A DNA stretch of 48,108 nucleotides from Acetobacteraceae bacterium (GTDB taxonomy: Bacteria; Pseudomonadota; Alphaproteobacteria; Acetobacterales; Acetobacteraceae). The stretch is from the NCBI GenBank assembly GCA_025352995.1, contig JANXRN010000384.1, forward strand, positions 1 through 48,108, in the 5' to 3' direction. Shown here in pieces: positions 1 to 7,991 of the stretch. A model generated the notes under the pieces. It made no database searches. It was not told where the DNA came from and saw only the letters and a list, made by a program, of their open reading frames with translations. Both the position numbers and the translations under genes were made by a program. How positions within the stretch are numbered: the stretch's first letter is position 1; each line of letters begins with the position of its first letter.

Positions 1-2334
1 CATCGCCGCCAGCTTGCCGCCAAGTTCCGATCGCGCGGCGCCATCTTGCGTCGCGCCGAGCAGCCGGGTCAGCAACGGAATCGCCCGCTGTGGCAGGTCA
101 AGCGCGATCAAACGGTCGGCGAGCCGCATCGACAGGGCACGCCCCGCCTCGCCGGCGGGAATAAGATCGGCATTTTCCTCCGCGAGCGCCAGCAATTCCA
201 GCGGCGGCAGCGGTTTGGCTTGCTCGGTCGCCAGCGCTCGCATGAAAATAGCGACCAGGCGCGGTTGTAAGATCGCGGATGCGTCTGGCCAAAGTTCCAG
301 CGTTTCCCGCAGCAGCCGCAGCGCGGGTCGCCAGGCGTTGGTGTCGGCCTGGAGTTCCGCCACCCGCAGCCTGGTGGCCATTTCACGATCGTCGCCGCGC
401 CAGGCGTAGATCAGTCGATCGAGTGCATCGGCCGCCTGGCCTGGGGTGATCGCGCCGCTGCTCAGTCGCAGCTCAATCGCTTTGGTTGCAGCGCGAAGGT
501 GAAGGAGGCGATTTTTGCCCGCCGCCAGTTGGTCGAGACTGGCGAGCCCGGTTGCCACCCGCGCCGGGTCGCGCGCCGCTAGCAAAGCACGGGTGAAATC
601 GAGACCCGGTTCGTTCAAGTTGGTTTTCGCCAGCACATTGGCCGCGTCGGCCTCTCCGCCCAGGGTCATGGTTTCGGCTACCAGCGGGAGCAGCGCAGTC
701 CGAAGCGGTGCGGGATAGGCCAACATCAGACCGGACACGGACGCAAAGCTCGCCGCCGCCCCAGGCGCGCCCTCATCGCGCATCGCCAGGCGGATTGCGC
801 GCCACAGCGTGACATCATCGCTGCCATCAAGGCGCGGATCGGTGATGCCATCGGCTTCGGCAATCCGACCAGCGAGCAAGGCGGCAATGGCCGACAGCCC
901 TATCCGATCCGCGTCGTCCGACAAGGTGGCGTCTTCGGTCGCGGCGAGCGTCAGCAAGGCGTGCGCTTCCACCCCCAGCCCCAAGGCGATCATCGCCTGG
1001 GCCGCGGCAATGCGCATGCGCCCGCGCGACTGCGGCGGGGATGCGGCGGCGTCTGCCACAGCTGATTGCAGGCGACGCAGCAATGTTTCGGGCGCGAGCC
1101 CCGGAAAGTCGAACCGGCGACTGAAGCCCTGGGTTGCGATCTCGGCCGCCGTCTGTGGCATTGCCGGGGAAATCGCCAGCGGCCGTGGCGGATCGAGCGC
1201 CAGGACAAATCCGGCCTGCACCGGATTCAAGCGTAGCGCGTCCGCAACTGGCACGACCGCGATACCCTGCCAGGTTTCCAGCAGCCCGAATTCAGGCGCC
1301 GTGCGGGCCACTGGCATTCCCTGGCCCGTCGCAAGCTGCGTGCCTACCAGTATCACCCCACCGGTCAGTGGATCGGGGACAGAAACCACTCGTCCCGGTT
1401 GATCGGCGTTCACCACCAGCCGCCCTTGATCCACCACAACCGAAAATGGCTTGGACGCCGGACCACGCCGATCCTCCTGTCCGATGGCGACCGACCATCC
1501 CGCTTTGGTTCGCGTCAACACCAGAAATTTGCGCGGCAGCAAGGGAATGCGCAGTTGGGTCGCTTCGGGCAATAGTGTAATCGCCGCCTCCCCGAAGTCC
1601 GTGCTATCCCGTAACTCGGCCATATCAACTGGCTTGCGCTCATCAAAAATCACAAACCCCGCGCCGCCACGGCGGAAGGCCGCCGCCCCGGTGGTCGATG
1701 CAAATGGCAGGGCGATCGCCCGATTATCTGCGGTCGAACCAGCGCCGGACGGATCATCTGCCACCGGACGCGCGACGAGCGCGAGTGACCCGACAGTTTG
1801 GGTCGGCACCGCCGTCACGACCGGCTCCGGCACCACAACAGAGGGCGGTGGTTCCGCTTGGGCCGGTGGCGCAGGCTCACTGACAATAAGCGCTTCCCGC
1901 GCCCGGCTCAGCCCGTCCGGCGGCGGCCCATGCAGCATATGCCCTCGCACCGGGACCACGGTCCGCGCTTTGGCCAGCTCGGTTGTCGCCCCACGCGGCG
2001 GATCAACCGCGTCGATCACCAGCCGGTTGCCCAGCCGGCTCAGCCGCATCCGCGCGCCTGGCGCCAAGGTAATTTCAGCACCGTCCGTCGCCCGGCCCAT
2101 TGCCTGAACATTGCGCGGGAGCGGCCCAAAAGCCAGATCCCCCACCCCGTCCAGACGCACCAACACCCGGGCCCCATCCTGCACCGCGCTCGCCGATGCA
2201 CCCGCCGGCAGATCGAACACCACCCGGCCAAAATCGGCGTGATTTCCGGTCCGTACCAGTTCGGCCGAGGCCGAATAGCCGCCGAAGTTTAGCGCCAGTA
2301 CCAGCATGCAACCGAGGCGGAGCCGGCAGGTCAA
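1..2334 (-). CDS. Large secreted protein of unknown function downstream of cheZ (3' end outside window)
   Basis: An open frame runs without a stop from 2334 to the left edge, giving 778 codons with the C-terminus missing. I chose the TTG at 2334 because it overlaps the cheZ stop (TTGA) and gives a good Sec signal peptide: Arg-rich start, hydrophobic LGCMLVLALNFGG, then SASA before Glu at about residue 25. A later in-frame ATG at 2307 would leave the hydrophobic core without its positive charges. Residues ~25-110 look like a small beta-rich domain of AMIN-like character, followed by a Pro/Ala-rich linker (~130-190). From ~430 the protein is Ala/Leu-rich and helical, suggestive of TPR-like repeats. 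I do not recognise a named family. Its place as last gene of the fliL-to-cheZ operon suggests an envelope role linked to motility. That is inference. Confidence 0.75.
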   Translation of the reverse strand, partial: MTCRLRLGCMLVLALNFGGYSASAELVRTGNHADFGRVVFDLPAGASASAVQDGARVLVRLDGVGDLAFGPLPRNVQAMGRATDGAEITLAPGARMRLSRLGNRLVIDAVDPPRGATTELAKARTVVPVRGHMLHGPPPDGLSRAREALIVSEPAPPAQAEPPPSVVVPEPVVTAVPTQTVGSLALVARPVADDPSGAGSTADNRAIALPFASTTGAAAFRRGGAGFVIFDERKPVDMAELRDSTDFGEAAITLLPEATQLRIPLLPRKFLVLTRTKAGWSVAIGQEDRRGPASKPFSVVVDQGRLVVNADQPGRVVSVPDPLTGGVILVGTQLATGQGMPVARTAPEFGLLETWQGIAVVPVADALRLNPVQAGFVLALDPPRPLAISPAMPQTAAEIATQGFSRRFDFPGLAPETLLRRLQSAVADAAASPPQSRGRMRIAAAQAMIALGLGVEAHALLTLAATEDATLSDDADRIGLSAIAALLAGRIAEADGITDPRLDGSDDVTLWRAIRLAMRDEGAPGAAASFASVSGLMLAYPAPLRTALLPLVAETMTLGGEADAANVLAKTNLNEPGLDFTRALLAARDPARVATGLASLDQLAAGKNRLLHLRAATKAIELRLSSGAITPGQAADALDRLIYAWRGDDREMATRLRVAELQADTNAWRPALRLLRETLELWPDASAILQPRLVAIFMRALATEQAKPLPPLELLALAEENADLIPAGEAGRALSMRLADRLIALDLPQRAIPLLTRLLGATQDGAARSELGGKLAAM

Positions 2335-2966
2335 TCAAAACTCGCCAATAACTTGTCGATGTCGCTTTGATCCATCGCCTGGCCCGGCAGCTGCGGGCCA
2401 TTTTCCAACACCACGGGAACCGGCATTGCGGGTGCGTCATCAGCACGGCGGCCGCTGAAGGCGCCAACGATTTGTGCAACCTTGACGTCGATGGTTTTCA
2501 GCGTCGCCACCACCTTGGTGATGCGTTGCCCAGTGATGTCCTGAAAGCTGCACGCCTCGTAAATACGGGTGGTCGCATCCTGCAAAACCTGCCCGATCTC
2601 TGCGCTGGCCTCGCCCGCAACGCGATCGAGCGTCTCACAGGTTTCCAGGATCGCCTCGGTCGCGGCCGCGGTATGGGCGACGATTGCGTCCAGCTCATCG
2701 GTTGCGGATGGGATGTGGCTCGCGTTGATGTCTCCGACCTGGAGTGCCGCAATTTCAGCCTTGGCCGTGGCAATGGTGCGGCCGAGTTCTTCCACCTCCC
2801 CCAGCAATGTCGTTTCGGTAACCGTCAAATCACCACGCATCGTTGACAGCACCGCGCGCACCACATCCGCCACCATATCGGGACGGGCCGCAGGATAAAG
2901 CGCGCGCAATTCGTCCAGTCGTTGCTGCAACGACCCTCCGGCGCCACTCATCATTCCATCAGCCAT
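2331..2966 (-). CDS. cheZ: CheZ, CheY-phosphate phosphatase
   Basis: A 211-residue helical protein that should dephosphorylate CheY-P and end the motor-switching signal. The family signature is plain: FQDITGQ at 141-147 carries the Asp143/Gln147 pair used for catalysis, and these fall on the same numbers as in E. coli CheZ. The C-terminus (DQSDIDKLLASFD) matches the CheY-binding amphipathic tail. Residues ~10-130 form the long antiparallel hairpin typical of the dimer. I prefer the ATG at 2966, inside the end of cheY with GAGAAGG upstream, over the TTG at 2984. CheZ is patchily distributed in alphaproteobacteria, so its coupling to cheY in a motor operon is informative. Confidence 0.92.
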   Translation of the reverse strand: MADGMMSGAGGSLQQRLDELRALYPAARPDMVADVVRAVLSTMRGDLTVTETTLLGEVEELGRTIATAKAEIAALQVGDINASHIPSATDELDAIVAHTAAATEAILETCETLDRVAGEASAEIGQVLQDATTRIYEACSFQDITGQRITKVVATLKTIDVKVAQIVGAFSGRRADDAPAMPVPVVLENGPQLPGQAMDQSDIDKLLASFD

Positions 2967-3348
2967 GTCCGAGCACCTTCTCAATTTTCTCCTTCAAAGT
3001 TTCGGCATTGAAGGGCTTGACGATGTAGTTCGAAACGCCGGCCTGTTTGGCGGCCACCACATTTTCGGTCTTGCTTTCCGCCGTGATCATGATGAAGGGG
3101 GTTTGCTTCAGCCGCGCATCAGCCCGCACTTCCTGCAGCAATTGCAGCCCCGTCATCGGCGCCATGTTCCAGTCACTAATTACTAACCCAAAATTATTGC
3201 AGCGCATTTTCGCCAGCGCATCCACCCCATCCGTCGCTTCCTCGACATTGTTGAAGTCGATTTGCTTGAGCAGATTGCGGATGATCCGCAGCATGGTTTT
3301 GTAGTCGTCTACAATCAGGACGTTCATTGCCTTATCGATCGCCATCAT
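2959..3348 (-). CDS. cheY: CheY-type chemotaxis response regulator
   Basis: Single receiver domain of 129 residues with no output domain. The acidic pocket is Asp14-Asp15, the phosphoacceptor is Asp59 in ISDWNM, and the switch residues are Thr89, Tyr108 and Lys111 (VKPF). Sequence across the whole length closely follows enterobacterial CheY, including NVEEATDGVDAL. Phosphorylated CheY should bind the N-terminal peptide of FliM, encoded three genes upstream, and be switched off by CheZ, encoded next. AAAAAGG lies just upstream of the paired ATGs at 3348/3345. No cheA, cheW or receptor gene is in the window, so the kinase must be elsewhere. Confidence 0.95.
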   Translation of the reverse strand: MMAIDKAMNVLIVDDYKTMLRIIRNLLKQIDFNNVEEATDGVDALAKMRCNNFGLVISDWNMAPMTGLQLLQEVRADARLKQTPFIMITAESKTENVVAAKQAGVSNYIVKPFNAETLKEKIEKVLGHG

Positions 3349-3371
3349 CGGACCTTTTTATCTGGATCGCG

Positions 3372-4064
3372 CTACCCGGCACCTTGAACCGGTCGCACAG
3401 CAGGCTGCGTTGCCGCGGCCGGGATTGCCGCATTTTGCAGCGAGTTGTTCTGGGTGCGCTGGCGGGCCAGATCGGCAGTTGCCTGGCGCGCACGATCGGG
3501 CGCCATCGCCGCCAGCACCGCCGCCGCCTTGCCATCCTTCATCCTGTCCAGCACCGCCAGCAGGACGGGCTTATCGAGGTCGTTGAAAATCGCCGCCGCA
3601 TCGCGCGGCTTCATCGCCTCGTAGAGCTTCACAAGCCCTTGCCAGTTCTGCGCGTCGCGCGCCTGGCGCGCTTGTTCAAGCGCTTCAAGCTTGGCCTGCA
3701 AACGCGCCAATTCATCGACCCGCGCAGTCAAGCGCTTTTCCGTTGCGGCGAGGACTGCGTCGCGGGACGCGAGCGCTGCCTCGCGCGCCTCAAGCTCGCC
3801 ACGCCGGCGCCGTAAGTCGAGCAGCAGGCCGCGCTCGGACTCACTGATCTCGACCGGCTTTGGCACCACCGGCGTGGGCGCGGGGGCCGCAGCGACCGAC
3901 GTCGGGGTGGGGGATGGTTTGGGGCTGGCCACAGCCGGCGGTGCTTCCGGGGTTGCCGCCCGCACCAACCCGATGGCCTTGATCCCCAACAGCATCAGCA
4001 TCGCGCCAATGGTAATCGGCAACAAACGCGGCACGCGCAAGCCGAATTTACCTGCCCGCGTCAT
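3372..4064 (-). CDS. MotE-like flagellar protein (MgtE-N-type domain, one membrane anchor)
   Basis: A 230-residue protein with a transmembrane segment at ~14-35, then a Pro/Ala-rich periplasmic linker (~37-70). A charged coiled coil follows (~75-135), then a domain of the MgtE N-terminal/MotE type (LVKLYEAMKPRDAAAIFNDL, with DKPVLLAVLDRM after it) at ~143-190. In Sinorhizobium, MotE is a periplasmic chaperone for MotC; here no motC is visible. Alphaproteobacterial flagellar clusters commonly carry a gene of this type next to fliM. Its ATG overlaps the upstream DUF6468 stop by 4 bp (ATGA), so the two are translationally coupled. The family call is good; the exact function is inferred. Confidence 0.8.
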   Translation of the reverse strand: MTRAGKFGLRVPRLLPITIGAMLMLLGIKAIGLVRAATPEAPPAVASPKPSPTPTSVAAAPAPTPVVPKPVEISESERGLLLDLRRRRGELEAREAALASRDAVLAATEKRLTARVDELARLQAKLEALEQARQARDAQNWQGLVKLYEAMKPRDAAAIFNDLDKPVLLAVLDRMKDGKAAAVLAAMAPDRARQATADLARQRTQNNSLQNAAIPAAATQPAVRPVQGAG

Positions 4065-4489
4065 GCCCGCGCCACCCGCAACGCCTTGAGCAAATCACGT
4101 TCCGCCTGACTCTGCGGACGCGCCAGTGGACCATCCGGCACCACAAGATCAGCCACATGCTCAGGCGGGCGATCCCGTGTGCCGCGCAAGGCGGCTTCAA
4201 GCCGATCGGCGCCCTGTTCGCCACGATCGATCAGAAACTGCAAATCATCACGTAGTCGCGCCGCCCCCTGAATTTGTCGTTCGATTTGCCGACCGGCGCC
4301 ATCAGCGGCCGCATGCAGCCGTTCAACCCCCTGCTCCGCCGCGCGGGTCGATGCGTTGAAATCAGTCACCAACGCCTCCAAAGCCGCCCGATCGCGCTTC
4401 AATACGCCGAGTGCCCGTTCGAGCCGGAAGGCATGAAAAATGGTCGCTGCCAACAGCACCATCAAAGCCATTTCCAGCAGCCATTCCAT
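4061..4489 (-). CDS. DUF6468-type membrane-anchored coiled-coil flagellar protein
   Basis: A 142-residue protein with an N-terminal transmembrane helix (~4-20), then a long charged heptad-like region (~25-115) and a short hydrophilic tail. Size, topology and position between fliM and the motE-like gene match the DUF6468 family of alphaproteobacterial flagellar operons; I recall this by architecture and cannot verify it by search. GAGGGG lies just before the ATG. Function is unknown. It may be a structural or stator-associated factor. Confidence 0.7.
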   Translation of the reverse strand: MEWLLEMALMVLLAATIFHAFRLERALGVLKRDRAALEALVTDFNASTRAAEQGVERLHAAADGAGRQIERQIQGAARLRDDLQFLIDRGEQGADRLEAALRGTRDRPPEHVADLVVPDGPLARPQSQAERDLLKALRVARA

Positions 4490-4567
4490 GCACCCCTCAC
4501 ATCCAGCCAGGTTGGCGGGCCAGGACTAGGTTCTGACGCAAAAGAGTGAAGATATGGTTCATCGCCG

Positions 4568-5623
4568 CTATCGCTCGGTCGGCGTCGCGCGCGGGACCAC
4601 CCGCTCAATTTGCACCGCGATCCGGTTCTTCCGCCGTCCTACCCGCCCTTCGAACAAGATCGTCGTGCCACAGCGCAGCAGCACCGACGACCCGACCCCG
4701 CCGTTCAGCAGAATCTGGCTGCCCGGCTTCAGATCGATCATTTCGGACAGCCGCATGGTCTGTTCGTCCAGCACCACCTCAAGATCGATGTCGGTGTTCC
4801 ACAATTCCTCAGCGAGATGGGTTTCCCAGATTGAATCGCGACCGAATTTCTCCCCCATGAACTGCTGGAGCAATAGTTCCCGCACCGGTTCAAGCGTCGC
4901 ATATGGCAGCAACAGTTCCAGCCGCCCACCACGGTCTTCCATATCGATCCGCAATCGCGCCAGCACTGCCGCGTTGGAAAGGCGGCTGATGGTGGCAAAG
5001 CGCGGGTTCACTTCCAGCCGCTCGAACCGGAACGTCACCGGGCATAGCGGATCGAAGCTCAGCGACAGATCATGCAGCACAACCACAATCAACCGCTCAA
5101 CCAAATTGCGTTCGATCGTTGTATAGGGCCGCCCTTCGATCCGCATCGCCGCCGTGCCGCGGCGGCCGCCGAGCAACACATCGACGATCGAGTAGATCAT
5201 CGCGCTATCAACCACCATCAGCCCGTAATTGTCCCATTCCTCGGCCTTGAACACCGCCAGCATCGCCGGCAGAGGAATCGAATTGAGGTAATCGCCGAAC
5301 CGCAAGGACAGGATATTATCGATCCCAACTTCAACATTGTCGCTGGTGAAGTTGCGCAGACTGGTCGACATGATCCGCACCAGCCTGTCGAAGACAATTT
5401 CCAGCATCGGCAGACGTTCGTACGATACCAGCCCGGAGCTGATAATCCGCTGCATGCCGCTATCGTGATCGTTGCCGGCCGGTCCATCATCAAAGCCCAG
5501 CAGGCTGTCGATTTCCGCCTGGCTCAGCACCCGCTCCGGCTGCGCGGGCGCGGCATCACCCCCCTCGGTTTCAGCCCCCCAGGCGGCCGCGAGATCGTCT
5601 TCTTCCGACCCCGTTCCGCTCAT
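4568..5623 (-). CDS. fliM: FliM, flagellar motor switch protein
   Basis: Core of the C-ring switch complex, between FliG and FliN. The 351-residue protein begins with an acidic, disordered N-terminus holding the CheY-binding peptide LSQAEIDSLLGFDD (residues 33-46). A middle domain (~55-250) follows, with ISSGLVSYERLPMLEIVFDR and the GGRRG loop. The C-terminal SpoA/FliN-like domain (~265-345) contains VVLDEQTMRLSEMIDLKPGS. The ATG overlaps the fliL stop (ATGA). fliG and fliN are not in the window. A gap of 78 bp separates fliM from DUF6468, the largest in this operon; I see no clear terminator in it. Confidence 0.97.
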   Translation of the reverse strand: MSGTGSEEDDLAAAWGAETEGGDAAPAQPERVLSQAEIDSLLGFDDGPAGNDHDSGMQRIISSGLVSYERLPMLEIVFDRLVRIMSTSLRNFTSDNVEVGIDNILSLRFGDYLNSIPLPAMLAVFKAEEWDNYGLMVVDSAMIYSIVDVLLGGRRGTAAMRIEGRPYTTIERNLVERLIVVVLHDLSLSFDPLCPVTFRFERLEVNPRFATISRLSNAAVLARLRIDMEDRGGRLELLLPYATLEPVRELLLQQFMGEKFGRDSIWETHLAEELWNTDIDLEVVLDEQTMRLSEMIDLKPGSQILLNGGVGSSVLLRCGTTILFEGRVGRRKNRIAVQIERVVPRATPTER

Positions 5624-6249
5624 TGGATCAGCATTTCCACGAACAGCACATCGATGATTTTTGCCGGTGTCACTGCAACATTGGCACGGGCCAGCAATTC
5701 TTCCCGCAAGCGATACATCCCGGCGCTGCCGCGCAATTCTTCCGGGCGCATTTCGCGCAAATAGGTCTGGAACATATCCATCAACCGCGGCAATGCCGCC
5801 CGCACAATCGGTTCGTCGTCCGCGCGCGCGAGTTCCAGCCGCGGCTTGACCTTGACATAAACAGTGCGTCGCGCGCCGGAATTCAGATTAGCAATGATAT
5901 CCGGCAATTCAAAAAACATCGGCATCTTACCACCAGCCGGATTGGCAGCAGCCGACTTGGCGGCATGCGGGTCTTCTTTGGGCGCACCATGGGCAGGGGC
6001 CGCCGCGGGTTTCGGCGCACCATGGGCCGCCGGTTTGGGTGCCTCATGCGGGCTTGCCGCCGGTTCGTGCGCGGCGGAGGCCGGCCCCATTCCAAGTAGC
6101 GGCGGCAACACCCCCGAAAACCATAGCCCGGCCACAACGCCGATCAGCAGCACCGGCACTGCCAGCAGCAGCAATTTCTTCTTGCCCCCACCTGCGGCTT
6201 TGTCGCCCGCTTGGATCTCCGCCGGATTTTCCGTCGCCGCCTTACTCAT
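5620..6249 (-). CDS. fliL: FliL, flagellar basal-body/stator-associated membrane protein
   Basis: FliL is an inner-membrane protein that rings the stator and supports torque. The 209-residue product has a Lys-rich cytoplasmic start, one transmembrane helix (~26-45), an unusual Pro/Ala/His-rich linker (~55-100, repeats of HGAPK-like units), then the periplasmic SPFH-like FliL domain (MFFELPDIIANLN through to the C-terminus). I start at the ATG at 6249, with GGGGG six bases upstream, rather than at the upstream codon at 6279, which adds unlikely residues. It is the first gene of the leftward motility operon and overlaps fliM by 4 bp. Confidence 0.93.
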   Translation of the reverse strand: MSKAATENPAEIQAGDKAAGGGKKKLLLLAVPVLLIGVVAGLWFSGVLPPLLGMGPASAAHEPAASPHEAPKPAAHGAPKPAAAPAHGAPKEDPHAAKSAAANPAGGKMPMFFELPDIIANLNSGARRTVYVKVKPRLELARADDEPIVRAALPRLMDMFQTYLREMRPEELRGSAGMYRLREELLARANVAVTPAKIIDVLFVEMLIQ

Positions 6250-6347
6250 GCTGCCCCCAATTGTTGTCACCCGCCGCACCGCTATGCGCGCACGCCCTTA
6301 ACATTGTCTGAAGCGACCAAAATTGCCGGGTCGTATCGCGCCAGTCG

Positions 6348-6360
6348 GGCAAATTTTGCC
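6348..6360. promoter_or_regulatory. Perfect inverted repeat in the fliL/flgF divergent region
   Basis: GGCAAATTTTGCC is a perfect 6-bp inverted repeat around a central T. It sits between the divergent fliL and flgF start codons, about 57 bp upstream of the sigma-54 -24 element for flgF and 98 bp from the fliL start. AT-rich symmetry of this kind in a GC-rich genome suggests a protein-binding site, perhaps for a flagellar activator or repressor. No regulator is known from this window. Confidence 0.4.
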
Positions 6361-6404
6361 TGGGCGCATCCGTGATTTTCCGCGCGCTATCAATCTATTA
6401 CCGC

Positions 6405-6421
6405 TTGGCACGGTGATTGCA
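6405..6421 (+). promoter_or_regulatory. Sigma-54 (RpoN) promoter for flgFGAH
   Basis: TTGGCACGGTGATTGCA matches the RpoN consensus (YTGGCACG-N4-TTGCA). The invariant GG (6407-6408) and GC (6419-6420) are separated by exactly 10 bases. The predicted start is about 6432, some 22 bases before the flgF ATG at 6454. Sigma-54 control of mid/late flagellar genes is well established in alphaproteobacteria such as Caulobacter. An NtrC-family activator would be required; none is encoded here. Confidence 0.88.
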
Positions 6422-6453
6422 CTGCTATCTACGCCCTTTGATGGAGCGCCCGA

Positions 6454-7191
6454 ATGGATAACGTCACCAGCATTGCCCTGTCCCGCCTGGTTGCCCAGCA
6501 ACGCGCCAGCGATGTCACCGCGACCAACCTCGCCAATTCAGCCACCCCTGGGTTTCACGCCGAACGGGTGGTGTTCAGTGACTGGTTGGTCAAAGCGCGT
6601 GGCGCCACCGTGCCCGGCAACGGCACCATTGCCTTCACTCAGGATCGCGCCACCTATCGCGACGCCCAGACCGGCCCGCTGCAGCACACCGCCAACCCAT
6701 TAGACCTTGCGATCGGGGGCGACGGCTATTTCAGCGTGCAAACCCCCAACGGCGTGCGGCTGACCCGGTCCGGCCATTTCAGCACCTCTTCCAATGGTGA
6801 CATCGTCGATGGGCAGGGCAACGCGCTGTTAACTTCCACTGGCGGGCATTTGCGCCTCGGCGCCACCGACCACGAAATTACCATCGCCAGCGACGGCACC
6901 CTGACCACCAACAACGGACAAATCGGCCGCATCGGCATCGTCAAACCCAACAACGACCACAGTCTGCGCGCCGAGGGCGGACAATTATCAGCCGCAACCA
7001 CCCCAACCCAAACTGTCGCCCAGCCCAAATTGATCCAAGGCGCCGTTGAGGGCAGCAACATCCAACCTACCCTGGAACTCACCCGGATGATGTCCGATCT
7101 GCGTGAATTCCAGTTCACCAGCGAACTGGTTCAGGCCGAAGCCGACCGCCAACGCTCCGCCATCGACAAACTCACCCAGACAAGGTCCTGA
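6454..7191 (+). CDS. flgF: FlgF, flagellar proximal rod protein
   Basis: A 245-residue rod protein of the FlgE/F/G family. The N-terminal rod motif (SRLVAQQRASDVTATNLANS with the ATPGF box) and the C-terminal helix (ELTRMMSDLREFQFTSELVQ) that packs in the coiled rod core are both present. The central DLAIGGDGYFSV segment is a family hallmark. It has no cleavable signal, as expected for a type III flagellar export substrate. First gene of the sigma-54-driven flgFGAH operon; flgG follows after 3 bp. FlgF rather than FlgG is chosen by shorter length, order and the divergent N-terminus. Confidence 0.93.
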   Translation: MDNVTSIALSRLVAQQRASDVTATNLANSATPGFHAERVVFSDWLVKARGATVPGNGTIAFTQDRATYRDAQTGPLQHTANPLDLAIGGDGYFSVQTPNGVRLTRSGHFSTSSNGDIVDGQGNALLTSTGGHLRLGATDHEITIASDGTLTTNNGQIGRIGIVKPNNDHSLRAEGGQLSAATTPTQTVAQPKLIQGAVEGSNIQPTLELTRMMSDLREFQFTSELVQAEADRQRSAIDKLTQTRS

Positions 7192-7194
7192 TCC

Positions 7195-7980
7195 ATGCGC
7201 GCCCTTGACATCGCCGGCACCGGAATGCAGGCCCAATCGACCAACGTCGAAGTCATTTCCAACAACATCGCCAACATGACCACGACCGGCTTCAAGCGCC
7301 GCCGCGCTGAGTTTCAGGACCTGATCTATCAAAACCTTCGCCGGGTCGGGTCGAATTCATCCGATGCCGGATCGGTGGTCCCAGCCGGCGCGCAGGTCGG
7401 TCTCGGGGTGAAAACCGCGGCAATCTACCGGATCAGCGAGCAGGGAAATTTGCAACAAACCTCCAATTCCTTCGACCTCGCCATCCGCGGCAACGGCTAT
7501 TTCCAAGTAACGCTCCCCAGCGGCGACACCGCCTATACCCGCGACGGCACGTTTTCACTGTCTCCCCAAGGGGAAATGGTTACCTCCGATGGGCTTGTCG
7601 TGCAGCCTGGTATTACTATTCCGACCAACGCCACCGCCGTCACCATCAATTCCGCAGGCCAGGTTCAGGCGACCATCGGCGGACAAACCGCGCCTAGCAC
7701 AGTCGGCCAATTGCAGCTTGCAACCTTTCCCAACGAAGCGGGCCTCGACGCGCAGGGCGACAATCTGATGCTGCAAACGTCGGCCAGCGGCAACCCGGTC
7801 ACCGGCGCACCCTCCTCCCCCGGCTTCGGATCAGTGCTGCAAGGCTTCGTCGAAACGTCAAACGTCAACGTGGTCAGCGAAATCACCAACCTGATCACCG
7901 CACAACGTGCTTACGAAATGAACAGCAAGGTCATCACCACATCCGATCAAATGCTGTCGACCCTGACCAACCTCCGCTGA
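7195..7980 (+). CDS. flgG: FlgG, flagellar distal rod protein
   Basis: A 261-residue protein at the usual FlgG length. It shows MRALDIAGTGMQAQSTNVEV, then SNNIANMTTTGFKRRRAEFQDLIYQ, the FDLAIRGNGYFQV strand, and the C-terminal NVVSEITNLITAQRAYEMNSK helix. FlgG builds the distal rod that crosses the peptidoglycan and outer membrane. It lies 3 bp after flgF and 11 bp before flgA, a common alphaproteobacterial order. Confidence 0.97.
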   Translation: MRALDIAGTGMQAQSTNVEVISNNIANMTTTGFKRRRAEFQDLIYQNLRRVGSNSSDAGSVVPAGAQVGLGVKTAAIYRISEQGNLQQTSNSFDLAIRGNGYFQVTLPSGDTAYTRDGTFSLSPQGEMVTSDGLVVQPGITIPTNATAVTINSAGQVQATIGGQTAPSTVGQLQLATFPNEAGLDAQGDNLMLQTSASGNPVTGAPSSPGFGSVLQGFVETSNVNVVSEITNLITAQRAYEMNSKVITTSDQMLSTLTNLR

Positions 7981-7991
7981 GGGAATCTGCA

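Noticed and set aside
6280-6400. Sigma-54 promoter for fliL on the leftward strand
   Set aside because: The only GG-N10-GC on that strand here (near 6358-6371) lacks the TGGCAC and TTGC contexts; other candidates have spacers of 8 or 11.
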